Origin: an uncultured Eubacteriales bacterium
GTDB lineage: Bacteria; Bacillota; Clostridia; Oscillospirales; Oscillospiraceae
Direction: 5' to 3'
Assembly (NCBI GenBank): GCA_900546615.1
Contig: URDJ01000045.1
Coordinates: 1 to 20,187 of the forward strand
Length of the DNA stretch: 20,187 bases
Position 1 is the first letter of the stretch, and each line of letters starts with the position of its first letter. Positions 1 to 9,030 of this stretch are shown here, piece after piece. The notes under the pieces were generated by a model, which had not been told where the DNA came from, searched no databases, and saw nothing but the letters and a program-made list of their open reading frames with translations. Made by a program: the position numbers and the translations under genes.

Positions 1-11
1 CCCAGCTAAAG

Positions 12-47
12 AAAACCTGCCGCAGAATTTTTCCATTCTGCGACAGG
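12..47 (-). terminator. Rho-independent terminator of the zinc-ribbon/acyltransferase operon
   Basis: A 13-bp stem (arms 16-28 and 35-47) with a 6-base loop lies just past the stop codon of the minus-strand membrane protein. Read on the minus strand, the single mismatch of the plus strand becomes a G-U pair and the stem is followed by TTTTC. This orientation fits termination of the minus-strand operon. Confidence 0.8.
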
Positions 48-78
48 CCCTTTTGTTATACAGTCGCCGCCTGTTGTC

Positions 79-783
79 TCACATGTGGAACCTTCGGCGG
101 GCTTCCTCTCTGAGGGACGGGACCTTTCTGACGATAATCAGTGGTATCGAAAGCCCTACGCAGGATGCAAGGACCACCAGCGCCCAGCCGGGAGTCCATT
201 CGCCGTGCAGGTAAGTGTCGCTCAAAAACTCCGTCAGCACCGCAAACAGTCCCAACGCCAGCAGTACCAGTATTGCCGACACCAGCAGCGAACACCGCCG
301 CGTCCTGATTATCCAGTAGAGCACCGGTATGACTACAACCGCTGCCGCTATGATCGGCAGTGCCAGCCCCAAATACCAGTCCATGCCGTCCAGTGCCACG
401 GCTATCAGGCATATATACGCGCCCACCGCAAGCACGTCCAGCGTCAGCCTCAGCCAAATGAACATCCCTTTTTTCAGCAGCGGAGGCACGAACCACACCC
501 ACAGCATTGCCATCGCACCGCCTATGAAAAACGACCACCAGACGTCGCTGTAGAACACCAGATTCAGCAGCCCGCAGCAGATCGCCACCGACAGCAGCAT
601 TGCGCTCAGCAGCAGCGCAGCCTCACGCCGCGACACCGGCGCGACTTCCTCGCGCTGCGTCGGGAAAAAGCCCGGCTCCGCCGCGTCGGGGTGGCAGTTC
701 GGGTTCACCACCGGGGTATCGCACAGCGGGCACGACCTCGCCCCGGGGTTCAGCTCCACCCCGCAATTCACACAGTATGACAT
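79..783 (-). CDS. Zinc-ribbon, six-helix membrane protein (DUF6320-like)
   Basis: This 234-residue protein begins with a zinc ribbon: CVNC near residue 4 and CPLC near residue 18, the usual CxxC pairs. After a charged linker there are about six hydrophobic segments from residue 55 to 220, so it is an integral membrane protein with a cytoplasmic metal-binding head. The layout resembles DUF6320 proteins of Firmicutes, as far as I can recall the family; the biochemical role is not known. It starts 11 bases after the stop of the acyltransferase gene, preceded by a G-rich ribosome site, so the two are almost certainly co-transcribed. A role linked to the acyltransferase (for example handling an acylated envelope product) is inference from this pairing only. 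Confidence 0.8.
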   Translation of the reverse strand: MSYCVNCGVELNPGARSCPLCDTPVVNPNCHPDAAEPGFFPTQREEVAPVSRREAALLLSAMLLSVAICCGLLNLVFYSDVWWSFFIGGAMAMLWVWFVPPLLKKGMFIWLRLTLDVLAVGAYICLIAVALDGMDWYLGLALPIIAAAVVVIPVLYWIIRTRRCSLLVSAILVLLALGLFAVLTEFLSDTYLHGEWTPGWALVVLASCVGLSIPLIIVRKVPSLREEARRRFHM

Positions 784-794
784 ATCCGCGCCCC

Positions 795-2069
795 CTAACG
801 GTTGCTCTCTATCCGCACGTGCAGACCATCACGAACCAGAAAGCGGAAAAATTCGCGCTCCAGCTCGGTCTCCTTCTGCACGCCGGAGAAGGTTATTTCA
901 AATGTATCACCGTAGCTGATTGCCGAAACGTGCGGCCTTGCCACAGTTGCCTGCCCCTGAATCACTTCCATGTGGTCAATATACGGCTCCATGCACTCAG
1001 GCACGGTGAACTTGCCGGGATTCGTCAGCACCGCCGTATAGGGCTTCACGCCCGTGAGGTGGTAGCTCAGGAGCATTATCGGGTTTTTCAGCACCCGCGG
1101 TATCAGCACGAGGAAGGGATTGAGCAGCAGCCGCACACCCCTCGTCAGAGCCGCCTGCAGCTTCACAGGCTCTGCGGTCAGGCGCATGTAGTGGTGCATG
1201 AGCGAGACCAGCTGCTCGAAGCTGTAATCACCCAGCGTCGGGTCTACGCTGGGCTGTACCGTCATGATGAAGTTCCGCAGGGTCTCTGTCGGGAAAAATG
1301 CGCGCAGATTGACGGGCACGGCGAGCGTCACGGGACGTTCCCTGATGGGCCGCTCGCGCTTCTGCTTCTCGATGAGCTGCTTCATGAGCACCGCCGCGAG
1401 GTACTCCGTAACGGACGCGCCGTAGCTCCGCGCCTTGTCGCGCAGCTCTTTTACGGAGAGAAAGCCCATGGTAACGTGGAAGGTGTAAAACGGCTCCGGC
1501 GTCCCGAGGTTCTGATAAGCGCGCGCGACCCTCGGTATCGCCCTGGAGGTCTTCCCGGCGTAGCGCAGGTAGGCATCCTCGCGCTCCTCCGGTTTAGGGG
1601 TCTCGTCAAGGTCTATGACGCCGTCTCCGGACGGTATACTCACCCCGCGCTGCCTCAGATACTCCGCAAGCAGCGCCTTGAAAAAGCAGAGTGCTCCCAC
1701 CCCGTCCGCCAGCGCATGAAAGACCTCGAGAGAGATGCGGTTCCTGTAATAATAAAACCGTATCAGCCAGCCGCTGTCCTCGTTGAAGCGCACGGGTCGG
1801 CAGGGGTCGGCCACATCCTCGCGGACGTATGGTCCGGGCGCGGTGTTCGGTTCGAAGTAGTACCAGAAAAAACCCTTGCAGATCTTCATGGCAAAGCCGG
1901 GAAATCTGGGCAGTACGCGGTCTACGGCCGCCTGCAGCGCGACTGGATCTGCGCGCTCCGTCATCACGGCCGAGAAGCGGTATATTGCCGAGAATTCCTC
2001 CCTCTGGATGGAGGAGTACATAAAGCTGGCGTTATCCATTCTGTACCAGGGTTTGAGCGACTTTTCCAT
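795..2069 (-). CDS. Condensation-type (WES/PapA/alcohol acetyltransferase-like) acyltransferase
   Basis: This 424-residue protein has the fold signature of CoA- or carrier-dependent acyltransferases: HALADG at residues 118-123 matches the HxxxDG active-site motif, in which the His deprotonates the acceptor hydroxyl or amine. No carrier-protein or adenylation domain is attached, so it is a stand-alone enzyme and not part of a peptide synthetase. Length suits the alcohol-acetyltransferase/PapA-like families. The start is supported by GGAGG six bases upstream and a promoter at 2098-2126. It leads a two-gene operon with a zinc-ribbon membrane protein. The substrate cannot be told from sequence; acylation of a lipid or small alcohol is the broad expectation. 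Confidence 0.75.
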   Translation of the reverse strand: MEKSLKPWYRMDNASFMYSSIQREEFSAIYRFSAVMTERADPVALQAAVDRVLPRFPGFAMKICKGFFWYYFEPNTAPGPYVREDVADPCRPVRFNEDSGWLIRFYYYRNRISLEVFHALADGVGALCFFKALLAEYLRQRGVSIPSGDGVIDLDETPKPEEREDAYLRYAGKTSRAIPRVARAYQNLGTPEPFYTFHVTMGFLSVKELRDKARSYGASVTEYLAAVLMKQLIEKQKRERPIRERPVTLAVPVNLRAFFPTETLRNFIMTVQPSVDPTLGDYSFEQLVSLMHHYMRLTAEPVKLQAALTRGVRLLLNPFLVLIPRVLKNPIMLLSYHLTGVKPYTAVLTNPGKFTVPECMEPYIDHMEVIQGQATVARPHVSAISYGDTFEITFSGVQKETELEREFFRFLVRDGLHVRIESNR

Positions 2070-2097
2070 ACTGAGCCTCCGTTACCTGCATAAAGGG

Positions 2098-2126
2098 ATT
2101 TTAACACCCGTGCAAACGCCTCACAA
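2098..2126 (-). promoter_or_regulatory. Sigma-A type promoter for the acyltransferase operon
   Basis: On the minus strand there is a -35 box TTGTGA (2126-2121), a 17-base spacer, and a -10 box TAAAAT (2103-2098). It sits about 30 bases before the acyltransferase start at 2069, leaving a short leader that carries the GGAGG ribosome site (2080-2076). Confidence 0.65.
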
Positions 2127-2233
2127 GTCGAAATTCAAAAATTGTTCAAAAACGGCGGGAACATTTTTCTGAAAGAGAAGTCATATGCCCACGGCGGGCA
2201 AGCCGCCAAATACTAAAAGGAGCAAATGAAAAG

Positions 2234-2866
2234 ATGAAGAAGATCATAGCTGCGGTGCTCTGCATCGCAATGTGCCTGGCCCTCCTGAGCGCTTGCGGCA
2301 CCGAGAACGATACCCCGACCGATACCACTGAGCCGACGACGTCCGACACGCCGACGACCCCGGACGATACGACCGAACCCGAAGACACCACTGAACCGGA
2401 AGACACTGCCAAGCCGGACGACACCACCAATCCGGATGATACGACCGAGCCCGAGACTGGCAGCAGCGCTCTGGCGGATGCCATAACCGCTGCGCGCAGC
2501 GACGAGGACAATGAGGCCTATCAGGTTATGAGCGACAAGAACGCCATTGAGGACATGTATTATCAGGTCGTGGGTTTCACGGCTGACGATGTGGACGAAG
2601 CCGCCATGAGCGTTTCTCTCATAAACATCAAGGCCTACGGCATAGTGGTGGCGAAGCCGGCAGAGGGCTGCGCCGAGACCGTCAAGGCCGGTCTGCAGGC
2701 ATTTATCGACACCCAGTGCGCTAACTTCGAGACCTATCTGGCTGACCAGTACGAGATCGCGAAGAACGCGAAGCTCGAGACGCTGGACGACGGTACCATC
2801 GTGATGGTGATGTGCGAGAACGCCGATACCGTCTACGAGTCCATAGTGGCTGCTCTGGCTGCGTGA
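2234..2866 (+). CDS. Secreted lipoprotein, DUF4358-like
   Basis: This 210-residue protein has a lipoprotein signal peptide: MKK, a hydrophobic core, and a lipobox LSAC with the lipidated cysteine at residue 21. Residues 23 to about 75 form a Thr/Pro/Asp/Glu-rich linker of TTEP/TTDP-like repeats, which would hold the folded part away from the membrane. The C-terminal domain (about 78-205) resembles DUF4358, a family of unknown function found in Clostridia lipoproteins. AAAGGAG lies at 2216-2222. A three-codon frame (ATG 2226, stop TGA 2235-2237) overlaps the true start as ATGA, so translation could be coupled; alternatively the site simply serves 2234 with an 11-base gap. It is a single-gene unit closed by the terminator at 2881-2916. 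Confidence 0.8.
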   Translation: MKKIIAAVLCIAMCLALLSACGTENDTPTDTTEPTTSDTPTTPDDTTEPEDTTEPEDTAKPDDTTNPDDTTEPETGSSALADAITAARSDEDNEAYQVMSDKNAIEDMYYQVVGFTADDVDEAAMSVSLINIKAYGIVVAKPAEGCAETVKAGLQAFIDTQCANFETYLADQYEIAKNAKLETLDDGTIVMVMCENADTVYESIVAALAA

Positions 2867-2880
2867 ACTGAATACAAAAA

Positions 2881-2916
2881 TGAGGCGCTGTCCGTCGGGA
2901 CAGCGCCTCATTTTTT
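2881..2916. terminator. Bidirectional rho-independent terminator between convergent genes
   Basis: A perfect 13-bp stem (2881-2893 and 2898-2910) with a 4-base loop is followed by TTTTTT on the plus strand and preceded by AAAAA, which is a T run on the minus strand. It lies between the convergent lipoprotein and fatty-acid kinase genes and can serve both. Confidence 0.93.
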
Positions 2917-2930
2917 CAATGTTCTTATCG

Positions 2931-4577
2931 TCACTCTATGGAGATCATGTAATAGTATACCGGCTGGCCGCCGTTCACGACGGATATCTCCGCGTCAGGG
3001 AAGCAGGCGCCGAGCTTTGCTGATACCTTCTCCGCGTCATCCTCATTCACGTCCTCGCCGTAGTACACTGATATGACTGCCGGAGACAGCTCGTCAACCG
3101 ACCAGCTCAGCTCGTCAAGCAGCGTGTCGATGTTCGTGTAGCTGCCCACTAGCGTCCCGTCCAGCAGGGCAAGGTATTCGCCGGCGTGTATCTTGTGCCC
3201 GTCGAAGTCGGAGTCGCGTGCAGCGTAGGTCACGAGCGCCGTGTGTACGCCGGATATCGCCTCCGCCATGCCCTCGGTTATCTCCTCCTCCGTCGCCGTC
3301 TCGTCCAGCGACAGCAGGGCTGTGATACCCTGCGGCACCGTCTTGGTCGGAATGACCACTACCTTCTTCTCGGTCAGTGGTATGCACTGCTCGGCCGCCA
3401 TGATGATGTTCTTGTTGTTCGGGAACACGAACACCGTCTCGGCGGGGGTGCGGTTTATCTCGGTAAGGATATCCTCTGTTGAGGGGTTCATCGTCTGCCC
3501 GCCCGTCACGATCCTGTCCGCGCCGAGTTCCCTGAACAGCTCCGCCATGCCTGCACCCGCGCAGACGGCGACCGCGCCGAAGGGCTTCTCGGGCTCGGCG
3601 ATCTTCGGCTCCGCATTCACTGCCGCGGCCTCGCCGCCCGCCATCTCCGAGTGCTGCTCGCGCATGTTCTCGATCTTCACCTTCAGCAGCGGCCCGTAGG
3701 TCAGCGCCTCAGTCAGCACCGTGCCGGGTACGTTCGTATGCACGTGCACCTTTATTATCTCATCGTCGTCCACGACCACCACGCAGTCGCCAAGGCTCTC
3801 GAGGAAGGATCTCAGCAGCGCCGGCTCCTTCGGGTTCTCGCGCCCGCAGATGAACTCCGTGCAGTATGCAAAGGCTATCTCGCCGGTGGAAAAGTCCGAG
3901 AAATCGGCCCGTTCCTTCGGCTCGTCCGCGGACTCCGCCACCTGCTCTACAGGGACATACGCCTCGCCCCTGAGCACGGACAGCGTTGCCTCCAGTATGA
4001 ACACATAGCCCTTGCCGCCCGCGTCCACGACTCCGGCGCGAGCCAGTACGGGATTCAGGTTTATCGTGTCCGCCAGCGCCTCTATCGCCGACTCCACCGC
4101 GCATGAGAGCATCAGCTCAAGGTCGGAACCGTGCTCGGCAAACTCGACAGCTGAGCTGGTGGCGACCCTGGACACGGTGAGTATCGTGCCCTCGGCGGGT
4201 TTCATGACAGCCTTGTACGCTGCGTCCACGCCATCCGACATTGCGGCGGCATAGAGCTTCGCGTCAGCCTTCTCCGCGCCCTTGAGCCGCTTGGCGAGGC
4301 CGCGGAACAAAAGCGACAGGATGACGCCGGAGTTGCCCCTTGCGCCCCTGAGCATGGCCGAGGCCGCACAGTCGGCCGCCGCGCTGAGGGTCGGGAAGCT
4401 CTTTTTGGCCAACTCCGACGCAGCGGCGCCCATGGTAAGGCTCATGTTCGTGCCGGTGTCCCCATCGGGCACCGGGAATACGTTCAGCTCGTTTATGAGC
4501 TGCCTGTTCTGTTCGAGGGCGGCGCTGGCGCAGAGGATGATATCCTTGAATACGGCCGCATCAATAAACTCTCTCAA
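2931..4577 (-). CDS. fakA: Fatty acid kinase FakA-like (DAK2/DhaL domain) protein
   Basis: The 548-residue length and domain order match FakA (YloV): an N-terminal DhaL-type ATP-binding domain (about 5-200) with VPDGDTGTNM at 36-45, whose Asp38, Asp40 and Asn44 would bind Mg-ATP, and the RGARGNSGV loop near 78-86; then a middle domain and a C-terminal domain with FPNNKN near residue 380. FakA phosphorylates fatty acids held by a FakB (DegV-family) partner, feeding exogenous fatty acids into phospholipid synthesis. No fakB is visible in this window. The start is TTG at 4577, supported by GGAGG (4591-4587) nine bases upstream. It follows the Asp23-like gene by 39 bases, the conserved YloU-YloV order of Firmicutes. 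Confidence 0.9.
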   Translation of the reverse strand: MREFIDAAVFKDIILCASAALEQNRQLINELNVFPVPDGDTGTNMSLTMGAAASELAKKSFPTLSAAADCAASAMLRGARGNSGVILSLLFRGLAKRLKGAEKADAKLYAAAMSDGVDAAYKAVMKPAEGTILTVSRVATSSAVEFAEHGSDLELMLSCAVESAIEALADTINLNPVLARAGVVDAGGKGYVFILEATLSVLRGEAYVPVEQVAESADEPKERADFSDFSTGEIAFAYCTEFICGRENPKEPALLRSFLESLGDCVVVVDDDEIIKVHVHTNVPGTVLTEALTYGPLLKVKIENMREQHSEMAGGEAAAVNAEPKIAEPEKPFGAVAVCAGAGMAELFRELGADRIVTGGQTMNPSTEDILTEINRTPAETVFVFPNNKNIIMAAEQCIPLTEKKVVVIPTKTVPQGITALLSLDETATEEEITEGMAEAISGVHTALVTYAARDSDFDGHKIHAGEYLALLDGTLVGSYTNIDTLLDELSWSVDELSPAVISVYYGEDVNEDDAEKVSAKLGACFPDAEISVVNGGQPVYYYMISIE

Positions 4578-4616
4578 GAGGGACTACCTCCGGGTGACAA
4601 TATTTGTATCTCTACT

Positions 4617-4967
4617 TCAGTCGATGAGCATGGTGTCCACGTAGACATCCACGCGCTTTACGGGCACTCCCGTGGCCTTGGAGACCTTGTAGGAGACCTC
4701 GTTTATAATGCTCCGGCAGAGGGCCATGAGATTGACGCCGTGGTCGACAGCGATATGGAGACCGAGCGAGACGCTGCCGTCCTCTCCGAGCTGGGTCTCA
4801 ATGCCCTTGGACATGGACTCGCGGCGGAGCTGAAAGACGCCGCCGTCCTTGGCCTGAGCAGCCATGGCCTTGACGCCGAAGCAGCTCGTGGCCGCGTCGC
4901 CTGCTAGGTTTGCAAAGACCTCCGGGTCGATGGTGATAGCGCCCTTCTGGTTTTCGATTTTAACCAT
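4617..4967 (-). CDS. Asp23/Gls24 family envelope stress response protein (YloU-like)
   Basis: This 116-residue protein fits Asp23/Gls24 proteins: the N-terminus MVKIENQKGAITIDPEVF leads into the family core, with the typical C-terminal block VPVKRVDVYVDTM. Members are small cytoplasmic, often membrane-associated proteins linked to cell-envelope stress; the YloU type is usually paired with fakA, as here. I chose ATG at 4967 and not the longer upstream frame because AAAGGAG stands just before it and the family homology starts there. A promoter at 5022-5050 precedes it, so it heads the asp23-fakA operon. Confidence 0.9.
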   Translation of the reverse strand: MVKIENQKGAITIDPEVFANLAGDAATSCFGVKAMAAQAKDGGVFQLRRESMSKGIETQLGEDGSVSLGLHIAVDHGVNLMALCRSIINEVSYKVSKATGVPVKRVDVYVDTMLID

Positions 4968-5021
4968 GGTGCAGCTCCTTTCAAAGTGCTCCGCCCGCCG
5001 GGCATCCGGCGGCGGATAAAT

Positions 5022-5050
5022 ATTATAATACAAGGCCGCCAAAAGTACAA
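5022..5050 (-). promoter_or_regulatory. Sigma-A type promoter for the asp23-like/fakA operon
   Basis: Minus-strand -35 TTGTAC (5050-5045), 17-base spacer, and a perfect -10 TATAAT (5027-5022). Transcription would start near 5015, about 50 bases before the Asp23-like start codon. Confidence 0.8.
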
Positions 5051-5319
5051 GGGGAACTTTCCTGTACATACTTCTAAAATTAAAAGCATTTTGGAGGCTT
5101 GACTTGGAAATAGGCTCAAAAAAGCATCGTTTTTGAGGGGCGTATCCCGACACCGAGGGCACCATGTTTGCCCATTTACGCGCAGACAAGGTAGGTGATA
5201 ATCAACATTGCACTCAGCGGAGTGCAGTTTTGGACGCCGACAGACATACTGCACTCAAAACAGCAAAAAAATTTCGGCGGGATGGGGAAAAAATTGTGCC
5301 TTTTCTGTGCAAAAAGTGG

Positions 5320-5348
5320 TTTACAGGACGAGGTTTGGGTGATAAAAT
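5320..5348 (+). promoter_or_regulatory. Sigma-A type promoter for the PFOR gene
   Basis: -35 TTTACA (5320-5325), 17-base spacer, -10 TAAAAT (5343-5348). Transcription would start near 5355, giving a leader of about 55 bases with GGAG at 5398-5401 before the ATG at 5410. Confidence 0.75.
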
Positions 5349-5409
5349 TATAGCGCTTTTGGAGCAACAAGTTTGTACCCGAGAATTATTTTTGTGTGGA
5401 GATGAAAGT

Positions 5410-8400
5410 ATGGCGAGAAAACTCAAGACCATGGACGGCAACCAGGCCGCGGCGCACGTTTCGTACGCTTTTACTGAGGTGGCCGCGATCTACCCGATCA
5501 CGCCGTCCAGCCCTATGGCGGACTTTGTTGATCAGTGGTCCGCCGCGGGCCTGAAGAACATCTTCGGCACCACCGTCAAGGTGCAGGAGATGCAGGCCGA
5601 GTCCGGCGCCGCCGGTGCGGTGCACGGCTCACTGAATGCCGGCGCTCTGACGACGACGTACACCGCGTCCCAGGGCCTGCTGCTCATGATCCCGAACATG
5701 TACAAGATAGCGGGCGAGCTGCTGCCCGGTGTGTTCCACGTCACCGCCCGTACGCTCGCGAGCCACACACTGTCGATCTTCGGCGACCATCAGGACGTCA
5801 TGGCCTGCCGTCAGACCGGCTTTGCCATGCTCTGCGAGAGCAACGTCCAGGAGGTCATGGACCTCTCCGCCGTAGCTCACCTTGCCGCCATCAAGGGCCG
5901 CGTCCCCTTCCTGAACTTCTTTGACGGCTTCCGTACCTCTCACGAGATTCAGAAGATCGCTGTTTGGGATTACAAGGACCTCGCTTCGATGTGCGACATG
6001 AAGGCTGTTGAGGAGTTCCGTGCCCGTGCCCTGAACCCCGAGCATCCGCAGATGCGCGGCAGCCACGAGAACGGCGACATCTTCTTCCAGAACCGTGAGG
6101 CATCGAACAAGTACTACGAGGCCGTCCCCGGCATCGTCGAGGACTACATGAAGAAGATCAACAAGAAGCTCGGCACCGACTACCAGCTCTTCAACTACTA
6201 CGGCGCCCCCGACGCCGACCGCGTCATCGTTGCGATGGGCTCCATCTGCGACGTGACCGAGGAAGTTATCGACTACCTGAATGCCCACGGCCAGAAGGTC
6301 GGCCTCATCAAGGTCCGCCTGTATCGCCCCTGGCGCGCGGACAAGCTGCTCGCGGCCATCCCTGAGACATGTAAGGCCATCGCGGTGCTCGACCGCACCA
6401 AGGAGCCCGGCGCTCTGGGCGAGCCTCTGTACATGGATGTCATGACCAGCCTGGCCGACGCCGGCAGGAACGACATCAAGGTCATCGGCGGCCGCTACGG
6501 CCTCGCCAGCAAGGACACTCCTCCCGCCAGCGTGTTCGCGGTCTACAAGGAGCTGGCCAAGGCCAACCCGAAGACCCGCTTCACCGTCGGCATCGTGGAC
6601 GACGTGACCAAGCTCTCTCTGCGTGAGACCTCCGCTCCGGACACCGCCCCGAAGGGCACCGTGAGCTGCATGTTCTGGGGCCTCGGCGGCGACGGCACCG
6701 TCGGCGCGAACAAGAACTCCATCAAGATCATCGGCGACCACACCAACAAGTATGTCCAGGCCTACTTCCAGTACGACTCCAAGAAGACTGGCGGCGTGAC
6801 CATCAGCCACCTGCGCTTCGGCGACAAGCCCATCAAGAGCCCGTACTACATCAACAAGGCCGACTTCGTGGCCTGCCATAACCCGAGCTACATCACCAAG
6901 GGCTTCAAGATGGCTCAGAAGCTCAAGGCCGGCGGCGTGTTCCTGGTCAACAGCCAGTGGAGCTTTGCCGAGCTCGAGCACCATCTTGACGCCGACGCGA
7001 AGCGCTACATCGCGAAGAACAAGATCAAGCTCGTCATGATCAACGCCATCGACCTCGCCCAGCAGATCGGCATGGGCAAGAGGACGAACACCATACTCCA
7101 GAGCGCGTTCTTCTCCCTCGCCAAGGTCATCCCCGAGGATCAGGCCATCAAGTACATGAAGGACGCCGCGACGCACTCCTACCTGAAGAAGGGCCAGGAC
7201 GTCGTCGACATGAACCACAAGGCCATCGAGCTGGGCGCCTCCGCCTACACCGTCGTCGACGTGCCCGCCAGCTGGGCGAACGCCGTTGACGAGAGCAAGC
7301 CTGTGGAGCTCACCGGCCGCGGCCCGGTCGTGAAGATGGTCAAGGAGATCCTCGACCCTGTCGGCAAGATGGACGGCGACAGCCTGCCCGTTTCCGCCTT
7401 CAAGGCCCATGCCGACGGCACCTTCGAGCTCGGTGCCTCCGCTTACGAGAAGCGCGGCGTGGCCGTCTCCGTGCCCGAGTGGGACAGCACGAAGTGCATC
7501 CAGTGCAACCAGTGCGCCTATGTCTGCCCGCACGCGACCATCAGGCCGTATGCTCTCACTGCTGAGGAGGCCGCTGCGGCTCCCGCCGCCGCGAAGATCG
7601 TCCCGGTCAAGGCCGGCAAGGGCAAGGACGTCTACTCCTTCGCCATGGCCGTCTCCCCGCTGGACTGCATGGGCTGCGGCGTCTGCGCCGGCGTCTGCCC
7701 GACCAAGGCCCTGACCATGGTGCCCATGGAGAGCCAGATGCCTCAGCAGGAAGTCTGGACCTACATGACCGAGAAGGTCAGCGAGAAGAAGGATATGCAG
7801 GACAACACGGTCAAGGGCAGCCAGTTCAAGCAGCCCATGCTCGAGTTCTCCGGCTCCTGCGCCGGCTGCGCCGAGACCAGCTACGCCAGGCTCATCACCC
7901 AGCTCTTCGGCGACCACATGATCGTCTCCAACGCCACCGGCTGCTCGTCCATCTGGGGCGGCCCGGCTGCCACCAGTCCCTACACCGTCAACAAGGAAGG
8001 CAAGGGCCCCGCGTGGGTCAACAGCCTCTTTGAGGACAACGCCGAGCACGGCCTGGGCCTCTACCTCGGCCAGAAGAAGATTCGCGACGACCTCGCCGCC
8101 AAGACGAAGGAGCTCATCGCTGTCGACTGGTGCTGCGCCGAGCTGAAGGAAGCTGCTCAGAAGTGGCTCGACACCTATAACGACGGCAACGCCAACGGCG
8201 ATGCCACCAAGGCCTACGTCGCTGCCCTCGAAGACAGCATCTGCACTGTTGACGAGCTCTGCGCCAGCGACAATGCCGAGATCAAGGCCTACGGCGATAA
8301 GCTCAAGGCTGCCGGCAAGACCACCTGCCAGTGCGACGCTTGCAAGCTTGCGGCCGAGATCCTGGCGAAGAAGGATTACCTGAACAAGAAGTCCGTGTGG

Positions 8401-9030
8401 ATCATGGGCGGCGACGGCTGGGCCTACGACATCGGCTACGGCGGCCTCGACCATGTGCTCGCCTCCGGTGAGGACGTGAACGTCTTCGTCTTCGATACCG
8501 AGGTGTACTCCAACACCGGCGGCCAGGCCTCCAAGGCCTCCAACATCGGCCAGGTGGCTCAGTTCGCTGCGGCCGGCAAGGAGATCAAGAGCAAGGCTCT
8601 CGCCGAGCTCGCTATGACCTACGGCTATGTCTACGTGGCTCAGATCGCCATGGGCGCCAACCCGGCCCAGACCATCAAGGCCATCACCGAGGCCGAGGCC
8701 TATCACGGCCCGTCCCTCATCATCGCCTACGCTCCCTGCGAGATGCACAGCATCAAGGGCGGCATGACGAACTGCCAGAGCGAGATGAAGAAGGCTGTCG
8801 ACTGCGGCTACTGGAACCTCTACAGGTTCAACCCGGCTGCGGAGCCGAAGTTCGCGCTGGACAGCAAGGAGCCGGCGGACGGTTACCGTGCCTTCCTGAT
8901 GAACGAGGCCAGGTACTCGAGGCTGACCCGCGAGTTCCCCGCGAGGGCCGACAGGCTCTTCGAGGCGAGCGAGGCCAACGCCAAGGCGAGGTACGAGCAC
9001 CTGCTCAAGCTCAAGGAAATGTACAAATAA
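5410..9030 (+). CDS. nifJ: Pyruvate:ferredoxin (flavodoxin) oxidoreductase, single-chain
   Basis: This enzyme oxidises pyruvate with CoA to acetyl-CoA and CO2, passing electrons to ferredoxin or flavodoxin; it is the central pyruvate step of many anaerobes. The 1206 residues carry the full fused order: N-terminal thiamine-pyrimidine domain (YPITPSSPMADF, about 28-39), middle domains, two ferredoxin-type 4Fe-4S motifs (Cys696/699/702/706 and Cys753/756/759/763, both CxxCxxCxxxCP), further cysteines for the proximal cluster (CAGCAET, about 817-823), and the thiamine diphosphate/Mg site (GGDGW at 1000-1004 to EVYSNTGGQ at 1031-1039). All key motifs are present, so it should be active. I start at ATG 5410 (GGAG eight bases upstream) because family similarity begins there; the frame's upstream extension is non-coding. 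It is monocistronic, with its own promoter. Very biased GC-rich codon use suggests high expression. Confidence 0.96.
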   Translation: MARKLKTMDGNQAAAHVSYAFTEVAAIYPITPSSPMADFVDQWSAAGLKNIFGTTVKVQEMQAESGAAGAVHGSLNAGALTTTYTASQGLLLMIPNMYKIAGELLPGVFHVTARTLASHTLSIFGDHQDVMACRQTGFAMLCESNVQEVMDLSAVAHLAAIKGRVPFLNFFDGFRTSHEIQKIAVWDYKDLASMCDMKAVEEFRARALNPEHPQMRGSHENGDIFFQNREASNKYYEAVPGIVEDYMKKINKKLGTDYQLFNYYGAPDADRVIVAMGSICDVTEEVIDYLNAHGQKVGLIKVRLYRPWRADKLLAAIPETCKAIAVLDRTKEPGALGEPLYMDVMTSLADAGRNDIKVIGGRYGLASKDTPPASVFAVYKELAKANPKTRFTVGIVDDVTKLSLRETSAPDTAPKGTVSCMFWGLGGDGTVGANKNSIKIIGDHTNKYVQAYFQYDSKKTGGVTISHLRFGDKPIKSPYYINKADFVACHNPSYITKGFKMAQKLKAGGVFLVNSQWSFAELEHHLDADAKRYIAKNKIKLVMINAIDLAQQIGMGKRTNTILQSAFFSLAKVIPEDQAIKYMKDAATHSYLKKGQDVVDMNHKAIELGASAYTVVDVPASWANAVDESKPVELTGRGPVVKMVKEILDPVGKMDGDSLPVSAFKAHADGTFELGASAYEKRGVAVSVPEWDSTKCIQCNQCAYVCPHATIRPYALTAEEAAAAPAAAKIVPVKAGKGKDVYSFAMAVSPLDCMGCGVCAGVCPTKALTMVPMESQMPQQEVWTYMTEKVSEKKDMQDNTVKGSQFKQPMLEFSGSCAGCAETSYARLITQLFGDHMIVSNATGCSSIWGGPAATSPYTVNKEGKGPAWVNSLFEDNAEHGLGLYLGQKKIRDDLAAKTKELIAVDWCCAELKEAAQKWLDTYNDGNANGDATKAYVAALEDSICTVDELCASDNAEIKAYGDKLKAAGKTTCQCDACKLAAEILAKKDYLNKKSVWIMGGDGWAYDIGYGGLDHVLASGEDVNVFVFDTEVYSNTGGQASKASNIGQVAQFAAAGKEIKSKALAELAMTYGYVYVAQIAMGANPAQTIKAITEAEAYHGPSLIIAYAPCEMHSIKGGMTNCQSEMKKAVDCGYWNLYRFNPAAEPKFALDSKEPADGYRAFLMNEARYSRLTREFPARADRLFEASEANAKARYEHLLKLKEMYK

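Larger units (their letters stand above)
4968..5409. other. Divergent intergenic control region (asp23-like operon / PFOR gene)
   Basis: This 442-base stretch contains no convincing gene; open frames crossing it lack ribosome sites and family similarity. It holds a minus-strand promoter (5022-5050), a plus-strand promoter (5320-5348), and an AT-rich middle with repeated TGCACTC words: 5209-5215, its complement at 5220-5226 (forming a 7-bp dyad followed by GTTTT), and again at 5250-5256. Confidence 0.7.

Noticed and set aside
2127..2215. Promoter for the lipoprotein gene
   Set aside because: Only weak matches such as TTGTTC without a convincing -10 at proper spacing were seen, so none is called.
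2213..2911. Minus-strand open frame opposite the lipoprotein gene
   Set aside because: It runs through the terminator and mirrors the lipoprotein's repeat linker; no ribosome site or recognisable domain.
5164..5409. In-frame N-terminal extension of PFOR by 82 codons
   Set aside because: It crosses the promoter and AT-rich control region, has no family similarity, and ATG 5410 has a proper ribosome site.
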